Assembly (NCBI RefSeq): GCF_014836665.1 | Contig: NZ_JACSQJ010000001.1 | Span: 1-64,000 of the forward strand | Direction: 5' to 3' | From: Luteimonas colneyensis | GTDB taxonomy: Bacteria > Pseudomonadota > Gammaproteobacteria > Xanthomonadales > Xanthomonadaceae | DNA: 64,000 nucleotides | Shown: piece after piece, positions 8,614-20,372 of the stretch | Layout: each line of letters begins with the position of its first letter | How positions within the stretch are numbered: the stretch's first letter is position 1 | Position numbers and translations under genes: made by a program | Notes under the pieces: generated by a model | Databases searched by the model: none | What the model was told of the DNA's origin: nothing | Seen by the model: the letters and a program-made list of their open reading frames with translations, nothing else

Positions 8614-9489
8614 TCAGGAGAGCAGCAGCGCGGACATCTGCCGGCGGTAGCGGGAGACCAGGCCGGCGTCCTCGACGACGCGGAAGGCCTCGATCAGGGC
8701 CTTGCGCGGCAATCCGTCGTCGAAGCCGCGGTCGCGCCGCAGCATCTCCATGAACTGCTCCAGCGCCGCCTCGTGGCGGCCCTCGACCATGTGCCGGGCG
8801 CCGAGCAGGTGGCGGGCACGGAGGTCGGACGGGTCGGCAGCAAGCGCCGACTCGAGGCTGGCCGCCGGCGGTGCGTCGCGCAGCAGCGCCGCGAAGCCGA
8901 GTGCGGCGCGAGCACGCAGGGCGCGGTCGTCGGTGGCGAGGTTGGCGGGCAGGGCGTCGAGCAGGCGGCCGGCCTCGTCGGTGGCGCCGGTGGCGAGCAG
9001 GGCGAGGGCGAGGTCGAGCCTCAGTGCGTCGTCGTCCGGCGCGGCGGCGGATTCGGCGCGCAGGCGCTCGACTTCCGCGTGCGGATCCGCCGGCGCGGCT
9101 TCGGCGACGTCCGCGTCGTCGGCAGGCGCATCGGCGGGCACGATGCCGTGGCCGGCCAGGAACTCGCGCAGCTGGCCTTCGGGCATCGCGCCGGGGAAGC
9201 CGTCCACCGGCTGGCCGTCCCTGACCAGGATGATGGTCGGGATCGAGCGGATCTGGAACGCGCCCGCCAGCTGCTGCTCGCGGTCGACGTCGACCTTCGC
9301 GAGCACGAACGCGCCGTTGTATTCCGCCGCGAGCTTCTCGAGGATCGGGCCGACGGTCTTGCAGGGCCCGCACCATTCGGCCCAGAAATCGAGCAGGACC
9401 GGGACCTGGAGCGAACGGTCGAGGACGTCGGCCTCGAAGTTGTCGGCGGTGGCGTCGAAGGCGTGCGTGGCGGCGTGTGCGTGGGACAT
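8614..9489 (-). CDS. cnoX: CnoX/YbbN-like thioredoxin-TPR co-chaperone
   Basis: This 291-residue protein has an N-terminal thioredoxin domain (about 10-110) and C-terminal TPR-like helical repeats (about 130-291), the layout of CnoX/YbbN. Members of this family protect proteins from oxidative aggregation and hand clients to GroEL/DnaK. The active site is a complete WCGPCK (Cys40, Cys43), so the protein should be redox-active, unlike E. coli CnoX, which has lost the CXXC motif. The start MSHAHAATH was chosen over an in-frame upstream codon because the domain begins just after it. It is followed closely by the DUF4442 gene and is divergent from the DUF998 gene. Confidence 0.87.
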   Translation of the reverse strand: MSHAHAATHAFDATADNFEADVLDRSLQVPVLLDFWAEWCGPCKTVGPILEKLAAEYNGAFVLAKVDVDREQQLAGAFQIRSIPTIILVRDGQPVDGFPGAMPEGQLREFLAGHGIVPADAPADDADVAEAAPADPHAEVERLRAESAAAPDDDALRLDLALALLATGATDEAGRLLDALPANLATDDRALRARAALGFAALLRDAPPAASLESALAADPSDLRARHLLGARHMVEGRHEAALEQFMEMLRRDRGFDDGLPRKALIEAFRVVEDAGLVSRYRRQMSALLLS

Positions 9490-9590
9490 GGTCCGATCCG
9501 GAATGCGATATGCACGAGATTGTGCCAGTGCTTGCCGATTGCAAGCCGCCAGGGCGAGGATGCGCCCTTCCTGCACGGGCATCGCGACGC

Positions 9591-10205
9591 ATGGCGGCAG
9601 CATTTCCGGACTTGAAGGATCGTGCGGCGCGCATCGCCGGCGCCGCCGCCGCGGCCTGCTTCGCGCTGGCGCTGGCGGGGTTCGGTGCGGCGCTGGACGG
9701 CTATGGCCACGCGGACTGGCCGGTGGCCGTGCTGGGCGCGGCCGGGGTTCCGCGCGCGGCCGGATTCAACCTGCTGGGCTACCTGGTGCCTGGCCTGCTC
9801 GCCGGGTTCGTGGCCCTGCACGGGCGCGCGGCGCTGCCGCGCGGGAGCGGCCTGGCAGCGCGCCTGGGCTGGTCGCTGGCACTGCTGGCGGCGCTGGCCT
9901 TCGCGGCCCAGGGGCTGCTGCCGCTGGATGCCTCGGCGCCGGACGCCGGACGCGGCCGACTGCATGGCGTCGCGTGGTCGCTGTGGGGCCTCGCGTTCGT
10001 CGCGGCCTCGGCGTTGCTGGCGGTGGCCGCGGCGCGTGGCCGCCGGCTGCCGGCGGCGCTCGGGCACCTGTGCGCTGGCGGGCTGGTGTTCGCGCTGGGC
10101 TGGCTCCCGGCCGACGCCATGCCGGCACCGCTGGCCCAGCGCCTGGCCTTCGCCGCCTGGCTCGCGTGGGTGGCCTGCGTGCCCAGGGGCCGGCCGGCGC
10201 GTTGA
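9591..10205 (+). CDS. DUF998 family integral membrane protein
   Basis: This is a 204-residue membrane protein with about six hydrophobic segments. The DUF998 signature is visible as a first helix followed by FNLLGYLVPGLLAG, and later GRLHGVAWSLWG. The ATG used begins just before the first membrane segment. Upstream bases are shared with the divergent thioredoxin gene promoter region. The function of the family is undefined. The gene ends 17 bases from the convergent diguanylate cyclase stop. Confidence 0.8.
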   Translation: MAAAFPDLKDRAARIAGAAAAACFALALAGFGAALDGYGHADWPVAVLGAAGVPRAAGFNLLGYLVPGLLAGFVALHGRAALPRGSGLAARLGWSLALLAALAFAAQGLLPLDASAPDAGRGRLHGVAWSLWGLAFVAASALLAVAAARGRRLPAALGHLCAGGLVFALGWLPADAMPAPLAQRLAFAAWLAWVACVPRGRPAR

Positions 10206-10222
10206 GGCGCGCGTGGTCGCCC

Positions 10223-11929
10223 TCAGGCGATGCCGGCTGCGGCGTGCAGGACCCGGTTGCGGCCTTCGGCCTTGGCCTGGTACAGCGCCGCGTCGGCGAC
10301 CTCGAACAGCAGCTCCGGCGTCACGCCGTCGTGCGGGAGCGCCGCCACCCCGATCGAGACCGTGACCGGCCCCAGCGTGCGGCCGTTGTGCGAGATCGTC
10401 TGCTGTGACACGGCGCGGCGGATCGCTTCGGCGCGCGCGACCGCGCTGGCGGCGTCGGTCTCCGGCATCACGATGGTGAATTCCTCGCCGCCGTAGCGGC
10501 AGGCCATGTCTTCGGCGCGTACCAGCGAGGCGACGCAGCGGCCCACGTGGGCCAGCACCGCATCGCCCGCGCTGTGGCCCTGGCTGTCGTTGAAGCTCTT
10601 GAAGTGGTCGATGTCCAGCACCAGCAGCGCCAGCGGCAGGCGCCGGCGCTCGCAGCGCAGCATTTCGCGGCGCAGGCTCTCCTCGAAGTAGCGCCGGTTG
10701 AAGAGGCCGGTCAGCGGGTCGCGCAGCGACTGCTGGCGCAGGGTCTCGCGCAGCCGCAGGTTGGCGATCGCCAACGCCAGCTGTTCGCCCATCAGCTCGA
10801 TGATGGTGGCGTCGTTGTCGTCCTCGCCGCCGTCGACGGGACCGCTGGCGTGGAGCATGCCCAGGGTCTCGCCCTGCGCGGAGAGGGGGATGCACAGCGT
10901 CGAGATCGCGCCCAGCGACGCGCCGTGCTCGAGGTGCGCGCAGCGGACGCTGCCGCCGGCGCGGTTGTGGTGCGGCTGGCCGCGGCGCAGTGCCCAGCAG
11001 TCGTCGGGCGGGAAGGCATCGCTGCTGGCGATGGCCGGCGTGCCGAAGCTGGCGCGGCTTTCGAGGAAGTCCCGGGATGCGCGCGCGAGGTAGCACTGCC
11101 CGCCGAGGTGCGGCAGCAGGCGCTCGAAGGTGCTGGAGGTGAGCTCCATGGCCTCGTCAAGGTTCTGCGCGCTCTGCAGCAGGCCGGTGTATTCGCTGAT
11201 CGCCCAACGCTGCGCGGACAGGCGCTCGGTCATGGTCTGGGCCCGCTGCAACTCCGCCAGCGCCCCGCGGGCTTCGCGCTCCAGCCCGCGGTTGCGGCTG
11301 TTCTCGCGCGACAGGCTCACCAGCAGGGCCCAGAACGTCGCCAGGGACACCGCCAGGCTCAGCAGCACGAATCCGAGGAGCAGGTTGGCATTGCGGACGT
11401 TGGTCGCCTGGCGCTTGGCCAGCAGGTCGAGCTCGTCGGTGCGCATCGCCTGGCTGGCCGCGTTGACGCCGTGCATGCGCGCGACCAGTTCGTCCGCGCG
11501 CATGGCCGCGATCGCCGCCTCCTTGCCATCCCGGTCCTGGATATCGGCCAGTTCCTGCATGCGCTCGATCTGCTGGGTCGACTGTCGGAGCAGGGCCTGG
11601 GCGCGCGCGTTCTGCTTCGGGTTGTCGCTGGTGATCCGGACCAGTTCGCCGGCCGCCTCCAGCGCCTGCGGGGCCGAGCGGTCGAACTCGCTGCGCAGCG
11701 ATGGGTGACCGGTGAGGCGGTAGCCCCGGCCCGCGGCCTGGGTGGCGGCCAGCCGCGACTGGCTGACTTCGAGCTTCTCGATGACCTGGTGGCTGTGTTC
11801 GACCCACCGGTTGCTCTCGGCCAGCAGCCGCACCCAGAACACGGTCGCCGCGGCCACCGCCACCAGCAACAGCAGGGCCGCGACGGAGGCGGCGAAGCGG
11901 TACGGCCGGAGTCGGGACGTCGGCGTCAT
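10223..11929 (-). CDS. Membrane diguanylate cyclase: CHASE3-like sensor, GAF and GGDEF
   Basis: This 568-residue protein probably makes cyclic di-GMP from two GTP. A first membrane helix (about 12-32) leads into a periplasmic CHASE3-like helical bundle with the typical RGYRLTG segment. A second helix near 185-205 follows, then a short coiled coil, a GAF domain (about 245-385) and a GGDEF domain (about 405-560). The active-site signature is GGEEF, and RAED lies exactly five residues before it, matching the RxxD product-inhibition site. Enzymatic activity and feedback inhibition are therefore both expected. The signal detected is unknown. It is divergent from leuS. Confidence 0.9.
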   Translation of the reverse strand: MTPTSRLRPYRFAASVAALLLLVAVAAATVFWVRLLAESNRWVEHSHQVIEKLEVSQSRLAATQAAGRGYRLTGHPSLRSEFDRSAPQALEAAGELVRITSDNPKQNARAQALLRQSTQQIERMQELADIQDRDGKEAAIAAMRADELVARMHGVNAASQAMRTDELDLLAKRQATNVRNANLLLGFVLLSLAVSLATFWALLVSLSRENSRNRGLEREARGALAELQRAQTMTERLSAQRWAISEYTGLLQSAQNLDEAMELTSSTFERLLPHLGGQCYLARASRDFLESRASFGTPAIASSDAFPPDDCWALRRGQPHHNRAGGSVRCAHLEHGASLGAISTLCIPLSAQGETLGMLHASGPVDGGEDDNDATIIELMGEQLALAIANLRLRETLRQQSLRDPLTGLFNRRYFEESLRREMLRCERRRLPLALLVLDIDHFKSFNDSQGHSAGDAVLAHVGRCVASLVRAEDMACRYGGEEFTIVMPETDAASAVARAEAIRRAVSQQTISHNGRTLGPVTVSIGVAALPHDGVTPELLFEVADAALYQAKAEGRNRVLHAAAGIA

Positions 11930-11942
11930 GGCGCCATGATAG

Positions 11943-14777
<2,835 letters not shown>

Positions 14778-14779
14778 GC

Positions 14780-15130
14780 TCAGCCGGCGTCGCACGGCCC
14801 CTGCGTCAGCGTGCGCCTGGCCAGCGGGCGCCCCGACTTCGACACCAGGGTCACGGTCAGCCCGTCACCGGCCCAGGGGCCCGTGGGTGCCTCGCCCTCG
14901 CGGACCGAGGCCTGGCGCCAGTCCTTCATCGGGCGTCCGGGACCGTTGATCCGCAGCAGCGCGGGGATGGGTTCGTCCTCCGGGATGCTCCAGCGGACCG
15001 TCACCACCTTCGGGATCGTGCAGGAAGAGGTGTCGGCGACGATCTCCAGGTCCGCCCCGCGCGGTGAACAGGCCGACGCGGACAGCACAACGAGACCGGC
15101 GGCGAGCGCGCGGACGTGACGGCCGGTCAT
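14780..15130 (-). CDS. Small exported protein, possible lipoprotein, coupled to LTA-synthase-like gene
   Basis: This 116-residue protein begins with a signal peptide ending ASACS, a marginal lipobox (Cys near residue 20). Two further cysteines occur (SSCTIP and a terminal GPCD) and could form a disulfide. I do not recognise a family. Its ATG overlaps the stop codon of the upstream LTA-synthase-like gene (ATGA), so translation is probably coupled and the two may work together. It ends only 2 bases from the leuS stop codon. Confidence 0.7.
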   Translation of the reverse strand: MTGRHVRALAAGLVVLSASACSPRGADLEIVADTSSCTIPKVVTVRWSIPEDEPIPALLRINGPGRPMKDWRQASVREGEAPTGPWAGDGLTVTLVSKSGRPLARRTLTQGPCDAG

Positions 15131-16938
15131 CGGACCCGCGCCTCGAAGCCGCCGGCGAGCTGGGCACGTGCGGCCGCCGTCATGGCTTTCGCCCCCGGCG
15201 AATCGGGCTTCTTCTCGTAGTCCCGGCCCATCATGGCTCCCATCTTCCTGCTGAAGTCGAAATAGGCGCTGTCGATGCCGGCCTCGTGGGCGACTTCGGC
15301 CGGCAGCTGCCAGGGGAAGGAGATCCTCCGCGCGGCCGGCCAGGTGTCGGCCCCCTTTCCGCGTACCAGCACCCACGGCGGTTGCTGGCTGCGGGCGGGC
15401 GCGCCGTCGACGAAGCCGAGCTCGGGATAGGTGGCGTGCAGCCCGGGCAGGTGGTCGCCGAAGAACAGCAGCAGGTAGGGGCGGTTGCGACGCTGCATGA
15501 CGTCGAGCAGGCGCGCGAACTGCGCGTCGGCGCTGCCCAGGTGGTAGAGGAGGTTGCGCAGCTCCATGCCGGCCGCCTCGCCAAGTCCGTCGGGAAGGCG
15601 GATCCGCTGCCACGCGTCGGCATGGCGGGCCCTGTTCGCGTCATAGGGACCGTGGTTCTGCATGCTGATCGCGAAGGCGAACAGCGGGGTTTCATCCGAC
15701 TCGAGCTCGGCGACCAGCAGGTCGGTCATGGACTCGTCGGAGTACCAGAGGCCATCCCTGACCCCGGCCTTGCCGAACTCCCTTGCGGTGATGAACTTCT
15801 GGAACCCCATCGGCCCATACACCGCCGAGCGGTTGTAGAACGATCCATGGTTGCCATGGATCGCCACGGTGCGGTAGCCGGCCTCGCGCCGGAGCAGCCG
15901 GGGCAGGGTGGGCGTGGCGCGCATGTCCAGCGCCAGGTAGGGGAAGCCGACGTCGGGGAAGGCCCGGTACGGCAGTCCGGTCAGGATCTCGAACTCGGTC
16001 CTGATCGTGCCGCCGCCGTAGGCCGGCACCGACATCGTGCCGCCATGCCCAGCTTCGATCCACTGCCGGACGTTGGGAATGTAGTCCTCGACGTCCTCCA
16101 GCCCGCGCATGATCCGCGGGTCGAAGAAGGACTCACTCAGCACCACGACGATGTCCGGTCGCATGCCGGCCAGGGGGCGCGGTCCGGCCTCCCCGGCGGG
16201 GGACGCCGCCAGCCGGCGTGCCGCGTCGCGCAGTGCCGTTTCGTCGACGTCGAAGCTGCGCGTCTTCCGCTCCAGGTGCTTGTCCACCAGGTCGGCCATC
16301 AGCCCGGAATGGAGGATGGCGGGCATGGTGGTGAACCGGGTGGGTCCGGCGGCCTCGTCCTGGTAGAGGCGCGGCCACGGCCATCGTGCCTGGGCAAGCG
16401 ACGCGGCCGCGGCGACGGTCAGCGCCAGGAGCGCCAGCCGGCCCGGGCCGAGGTGGCGGAACCAGGGCTTCTCGCGCCACGCCACCAGGGCCAGCAGCCC
16501 CAGCCCCACGCACAGCATGGCCAGCAGCCGCCCGGGCTCCTCGACATACGCCCAGAAGAGCCTGATGCCCGCGAGGTCGATGCCCGTCAGGAAGTACACG
16601 TCCTCGAGTGCCACCGGCGTTTCGATCGTCCGCAGCTTGATGCGGGATGCTTCGTAGACCAGCGCCTGCAGCGAGAACCCCACCAGGAACGAGAGCAGCA
16701 GCCGCCGCGTCGCCACGAACAGGGCCAGGCAGACGAGCAACCCGGGCACGGCGTTGGCGGCGACGGTGGCCGGCACGCGGTAGGCATCCGTGGCCACGCC
16801 GATGGAGATCCTGTCGAGGTTCCAGGTCGCGAAGGCGAACAACAGCGGGAGCAGGACGGTCAGGGACCACCTGAGGCCGGCCCTCCATGGCATCCGGGGA
16901 GCGATCTGCGATCTCCTTGACTCCACGACATCTTCCAC
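15127..16938 (-). CDS. LTA synthase/MdoB-like membrane sulfatase-fold phosphotransferase
   Basis: This 603-residue protein has about five N-terminal membrane helices (about 20-200) followed by a sulfatase/alkaline-phosphatase-fold domain (about 260-560). Visible elements are the metal-site strand IVVVLSESF, a GGTIRTEFE segment whose Thr matches the nucleophile position of LtaS-type enzymes, HGNHGSFYNR, and FFGDHLPG. Relatives transfer glycerol-phosphate or phosphoethanolamine from lipids to extracellular glycans or lipid A. In a Gram-negative host, a periplasmic glucan or LPS acceptor is more likely than teichoic acid. The start is GTG; an ATG at PWRAGLRW is an alternative. It is coupled to the small exported protein downstream. 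Confidence 0.86.
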   Translation of the reverse strand: MEDVVESRRSQIAPRMPWRAGLRWSLTVLLPLLFAFATWNLDRISIGVATDAYRVPATVAANAVPGLLVCLALFVATRRLLLSFLVGFSLQALVYEASRIKLRTIETPVALEDVYFLTGIDLAGIRLFWAYVEEPGRLLAMLCVGLGLLALVAWREKPWFRHLGPGRLALLALTVAAAASLAQARWPWPRLYQDEAAGPTRFTTMPAILHSGLMADLVDKHLERKTRSFDVDETALRDAARRLAASPAGEAGPRPLAGMRPDIVVVLSESFFDPRIMRGLEDVEDYIPNVRQWIEAGHGGTMSVPAYGGGTIRTEFEILTGLPYRAFPDVGFPYLALDMRATPTLPRLLRREAGYRTVAIHGNHGSFYNRSAVYGPMGFQKFITAREFGKAGVRDGLWYSDESMTDLLVAELESDETPLFAFAISMQNHGPYDANRARHADAWQRIRLPDGLGEAAGMELRNLLYHLGSADAQFARLLDVMQRRNRPYLLLFFGDHLPGLHATYPELGFVDGAPARSQQPPWVLVRGKGADTWPAARRISFPWQLPAEVAHEAGIDSAYFDFSRKMGAMMGRDYEKKPDSPGAKAMTAAARAQLAGGFEARVR

Positions 16939-17070
16939 GCGACTGGCTGGTCCGACCGGCCCGCGGCCGTGTCATCATTTTGTCATGGAGGGCGGTCGGA
17001 GCGGCCGGCGGCGTGCACAGCCCGCCCGTCCCGGTTGCCGGCGCGCCGCCGCCTCGTCACACTGCGCGCC

Positions 17071-17700
17071 ATGAGCCGACTCCTGCCGCTGCTGCTTGCC
17101 GCCATCATCCTGTCGCTGCCGGCGTGCGGCTTCCATCTCCGTGATCCACTGGAGCTGCCGCCCGACCTGGCCGGCGTGCAGGTCGTCGCGCGCAATCCCT
17201 ACAGCCCGCTCGCGCAGTCGCTGACGCGCTCGCTGGAACGCGCTGGCTTCGAGGTCCCCGAGCGCGCGGGTGAAGGCATGGCGGTGCTGCGCATCCTGTC
17301 GGAGCGCTGGGACTCGCAGGCGATCAGCGTCGACCAGTTCGGCCGCGGCCAGGAATACAGCCTGCGCTACGCGGCGGTGTTCATGCTGCAGGATCCGGAA
17401 GGACGGGAGCTGGTGCCGGAGCAGGTGATCGAACTCTCGCGCGACTACGTGTCCCTGCCCAACAACTCGACGGGTTCGGAGAGCGAGCGCGAGATGCTGG
17501 CCCGCGAGCTCGAGCGCGACATGGCGGCGGCGGTGCTGCGCCGGATCGCGGCCGCGAATCGCGCCGAAGCCGCCCTGGCGCCGGATGCCGGGGCGACCGG
17601 AACCGACGCCGACGGAACCGATGACGTACCCGTTCCCGCGTCCGATGACGGGGACGACGACGGGACGCCGGAGGGCGAAGCGGCCGGCGATGGCGCGTGA
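17071..17700 (+). CDS. lptE: LPS-assembly lipoprotein LptE
   Basis: This 209-residue outer-membrane lipoprotein plugs the LptD barrel in LPS export. The N-terminus is a lipoprotein signal with lipobox LPAC, followed immediately by GFHLRD, the usual LptE start. The central region is alpha/beta, and the last 45 residues are an acidic, Gly/Asp/Pro-rich low-complexity tail that E. coli LptE lacks. The 3' end overlaps the holA start by 11 bases. LptE is normally found between leuS and holA, which supports the call. Confidence 0.92.
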   Translation: MSRLLPLLLAAIILSLPACGFHLRDPLELPPDLAGVQVVARNPYSPLAQSLTRSLERAGFEVPERAGEGMAVLRILSERWDSQAISVDQFGRGQEYSLRYAAVFMLQDPEGRELVPEQVIELSRDYVSLPNNSTGSESEREMLARELERDMAAAVLRRIAAANRAEAALAPDAGATGTDADGTDDVPVPASDDGDDDGTPEGEAAGDGA

Positions 17701-18727
17701 GCTGAGCCCGGAGCAGCTGGCCGGCAGCGTCGCCCGCGGGGTCCTGGCGCCGGTCTATCTGGTGGCCGGCGCCGAGACGCTGAGGGTGCTGGAATGCGCC
17801 GACGCCATCCGCGCCGCGGCCCGCGAACAGGGCTATGCGGAACGCGAGGTGTTCGAGGTGGAGGGCCGCGACGTCGACTGGGACGGTCTCGAGGCCAGCC
17901 TGCGCGCGCCCAGCCTGTTCGCGGCGCGGCGGCTGATCGAGGTCCGGCTGCCGACCTCCAAGCCGGGCAAGCAGGGCGCGGAGGTGATCGCGGGCTTCTG
18001 CGCCGATCCGCCGCCGGACATCTGCCTGCTGGTCACAGGCGGCGAGTGGAGCCGGAAGCACGGCGGCAAGTGGAGCGAGGCGATCGCCGCGGTGGGCGCC
18101 ATCGCGGTCGCCTGGCCGGTGAAGCCGCATGAGCTGCAGGGCTGGGTCGAGGGGCGCCTGCGCCGCCGCGGCGTGCGCGCCGACGCCGGGGCCGTGCAGC
18201 TGCTGGTGGAGCGGGTGGAGGGCAACCTGCTCGCCGCCGCGCAGGAGATCGACAAGCTGGCGCTGCTCGCCACCGACGGGACCCTCGATGCGGCGCGGAT
18301 GCAGGCGCTGGTGGCCGACGCCGCGCGCTACGACGTCTTCCACCTGGTCGACGCCGCGCTGAACGGCCAGGGCGCCCAGGCGGTGCGCATGCTCGCCGGG
18401 CTGCGCGCCGAGGGCGAGGCCGTGCCCGCGCTCATGGGCATGGTGGTGATGGAGCTGCAGCGCACCGCCGCGCTGGCGCGGGTCAAGGCGCGCGGCGGCA
18501 ACCTCGGCGCCGAGTTCAAGGCGCAGCGGATCTGGGACGCGAAGGAGGCGGCCTACCGGCGCGCGCTGGAGCGCCATCCCGTGGCGCGCTGGGAGCGCTT
18601 CGTGGCCGCGGCCGGTGAGGTCGACCGCGTGGCCAAGGGGCGCGGGGCCGGCGACGAATGGCTGCTGCTGGAGCGCCTGCTGCTGGCGGTGGCCGACGCC
18701 CGCGCGGTGCCGCTGCTGGCCGCGTGA
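17690..18727 (+). CDS. holA: DNA polymerase III subunit delta
   Basis: This 345-residue clamp-loader subunit opens the beta sliding clamp. The N-terminal half is the degenerate AAA+ domain starting LSPEQLAGSVARG, with the expected LIEVRLPTSKPGKQGAE and LLVTGGEWSRK segments. The C-terminal half is the helical collar domain, containing EGNLLAAAQEIDKLALL. The ATG was chosen because it aligns with the usual start and lies inside the 3' end of lptE, suggesting translational coupling. It is followed by nadD with a GTGA overlap. Confidence 0.94.
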   Translation: MARELSPEQLAGSVARGVLAPVYLVAGAETLRVLECADAIRAAAREQGYAEREVFEVEGRDVDWDGLEASLRAPSLFAARRLIEVRLPTSKPGKQGAEVIAGFCADPPPDICLLVTGGEWSRKHGGKWSEAIAAVGAIAVAWPVKPHELQGWVEGRLRRRGVRADAGAVQLLVERVEGNLLAAAQEIDKLALLATDGTLDAARMQALVADAARYDVFHLVDAALNGQGAQAVRMLAGLRAEGEAVPALMGMVVMELQRTAALARVKARGGNLGAEFKAQRIWDAKEAAYRRALERHPVARWERFVAAAGEVDRVAKGRGAGDEWLLLERLLLAVADARAVPLLAA

Positions 18728-19401
18728 GCCTGCTGGCCTGCTACGGCGGCAGCTTCGACCCGGTCCACCTGGGGCACATGGCGGTGGCGCTGGCGGTGCG
18801 CGACGCGCTCGACGCCGAGGTCGCGCTGCTGCCGGCGGCGGATCCGCCGCACAAGGATGCGACCCACGCCGGCGCGATCGCGCGCACCCGCATGCTGGAG
18901 CTGGCCATCGCCGGCGAGCCGGGCCTGCGCGTGGATCCGCTGGAGCTCGAGCGCGCGGGTCCGTCGTACAGCATCGACAGCCTGCGCCTGGTGCGGGCGA
19001 AGCAGGGGCCGTACCGTCCGATCGCCTGGGTGGTCGGCGGCGACTCGCTGCTGCGGCTCGACACTTGGTACCGCTGGCGCGAGCTGTTCGCGCATGGCCA
19101 CGTGCTGGCGGTGGCGCGGCCGGGCTCGCCGGTCGCTCCGGACGACATCGCCGCGCGCGCCCCGGCCGTGGAGCGCGAGCTCGGCGCCCGGCGCAGGCCG
19201 CCGGACGCGCTGGCGGAGGCGCCGGCCGGCGGCTTCGCGGTCCTGGAGCTCCCCAGGCTGCGCGCGGAATCCTCCACCGAAGTGCGTCGCCGGATCGCCG
19301 CCGACGACGGCTGGGAATCGATGCTGCCGCCGGCGGTGGCCGGATTCATCCGCGAACGCCGGCTGTACGGATACGGGCCCGCGACAGGCCCTTCGCTATA
19401 A
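18724..19401 (+). CDS. nadD: Nicotinate-nucleotide adenylyltransferase
   Basis: This 225-residue enzyme adenylates nicotinate mononucleotide in NAD synthesis. The nucleotidyltransferase motif GGSFDPVHLGH is at the N-terminus, and SSTEVRRRI near the C-terminus is the second ATP-binding motif. The GTG start overlaps the holA stop as GTGA, which fixes the start. The stop codon TAA lies inside a TATAAT hexamer. Confidence 0.95.
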   Translation: MSLLACYGGSFDPVHLGHMAVALAVRDALDAEVALLPAADPPHKDATHAGAIARTRMLELAIAGEPGLRVDPLELERAGPSYSIDSLRLVRAKQGPYRPIAWVVGGDSLLRLDTWYRWRELFAHGHVLAVARPGSPVAPDDIAARAPAVERELGARRRPPDALAEAPAGGFAVLELPRLRAESSTEVRRRIAADDGWESMLPPAVAGFIRERRLYGYGPATGPSL

Positions 19402-19402
19402 T
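19397..19402 (+). promoter_or_regulatory. Possible -10 element for rsfS-rlmH
   Basis: A perfect TATAAT lies 29 bases before the rsfS start and includes the nadD stop codon. No recognisable -35 hexamer is present at 16-18 bases upstream, so it may be chance or a weak internal promoter. Confidence 0.3.
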
Positions 19403-19430
19403 CCGCCGCCCCGCCAACGAGCCACAGCCC

Positions 19431-19886
19431 TTGACCAGCCAAGCCCAAGTCATCAAGACCAGCCTGCCCACCCCGCCGCCGTCGGTCGACGTGCTGCTTT
19501 CGACCGTGCTGGAGGCCGTCGCCGAGATCAAGGCGGTGGACGTGGTCGACATCGACGTCCGCGGCAAGACCAGCGTCTGCGACTTCATGGTGATCGCGTC
19601 GGGCACGTCCACCCGCCACGTGAAGTCGATCGCGGACGAGGTGGTGAAGTTCGCCAAGCGCCTGGACTGCCAGCCGCTGGGCGTCGAGGGCGAGCGCGAA
19701 GCCGAATGGGTGCTGGTCGACCTGGGCGACGTCGTGGTCCACGTCATGTTGCCGCGCGTGCGCGAGTTCTATGCGCTGGAGCGGCTGTGGACGGTGGGCG
19801 ACCAGCCGCCGGATGCCCGCGACGCCAGCCGCTCGTTCGGACACGACGAGGGCGTCGACGGCGACGACATGCGCCACGCCGACTGA
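19431..19886 (+). CDS. rsfS: Ribosomal silencing factor RsfS
   Basis: This 151-residue protein of the RsfS/YbeB/Iojap family binds ribosomal protein uL14 and blocks subunit joining in starvation. The core is typical: KAVDVVDIDVRGKTSVCDFMVIASG, TRHVKSIAD, and VLVDLGDVVVHVM. The start is TTG, chosen because no ATG or GTG precedes the conserved helix at a suitable distance. The last 30 residues are an acidic tail. It lies between nadD and rlmH, as in many relatives. Confidence 0.92.
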   Translation: MTSQAQVIKTSLPTPPPSVDVLLSTVLEAVAEIKAVDVVDIDVRGKTSVCDFMVIASGTSTRHVKSIADEVVKFAKRLDCQPLGVEGEREAEWVLVDLGDVVVHVMLPRVREFYALERLWTVGDQPPDARDASRSFGHDEGVDGDDMRHAD

Positions 19887-19894
19887 GCGCTGCG

Positions 19895-20365
19895 GTGAAG
19901 GCACGCCTGGTCGCCGTGGGCGAGCGCCCGCCGGGCTGGGTTGCCGAGGGCTTCGGCGAGTACCGCAAGCGGCTGTCGCACTGGCTGCCGCTGGAACTGG
20001 TCGAAATCACGCCCGGCCTGCGCGGCAAGGGCCGCGACGCCGCGCGCGCGACTTTCGATGAAGGCCAGCGCGTGCTGGCGGCGCTGCCGCGCGACCTGCA
20101 CGTGGTCGCGCTGGACGGACGCGGCCGGGCCTGGGATTCGGAAGCGCTGTCGAAGCGGCTGGAGCACTGGCGCGGCCAGGGCCGCGACCTGGCCTTCCTC
20201 GTCGGCGGGCCCGCGGCCCCCCCCGACGAGGTGCTGGCCCGCGCCGATGAAACCTGGTCGCTGGGCCCGCTCACCCTGCCGCACATGCTGGTGCGGCTGG
20301 TGCTGGCCGAGCAGCTCTACCGCGCCGCGGCGCTGCTCGCCAACCATCCCTACCACCGCGCCTGA
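19895..20365 (+). CDS. rlmH: 23S rRNA (pseudouridine1915-N3)-methyltransferase RlmH
   Basis: This 156-residue SPOUT methyltransferase modifies pseudouridine 1915 in helix 69 of 23S rRNA. Length and fold match E. coli RlmH (155). The conserved segments are LVAVGERPPGWV, VALDGRGRAWDSE, FLVGGPAAPP and the C-terminal knot LPHMLVRLVLAEQLYRA. The start is GTG, 8 bases after the rsfS stop. It converges on the TonB-like gene. Confidence 0.95.
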   Translation: MKARLVAVGERPPGWVAEGFGEYRKRLSHWLPLELVEITPGLRGKGRDAARATFDEGQRVLAALPRDLHVVALDGRGRAWDSEALSKRLEHWRGQGRDLAFLVGGPAAPPDEVLARADETWSLGPLTLPHMLVRLVLAEQLYRAAALLANHPYHRA

Positions 20366-20372
20366 GCGCGGT

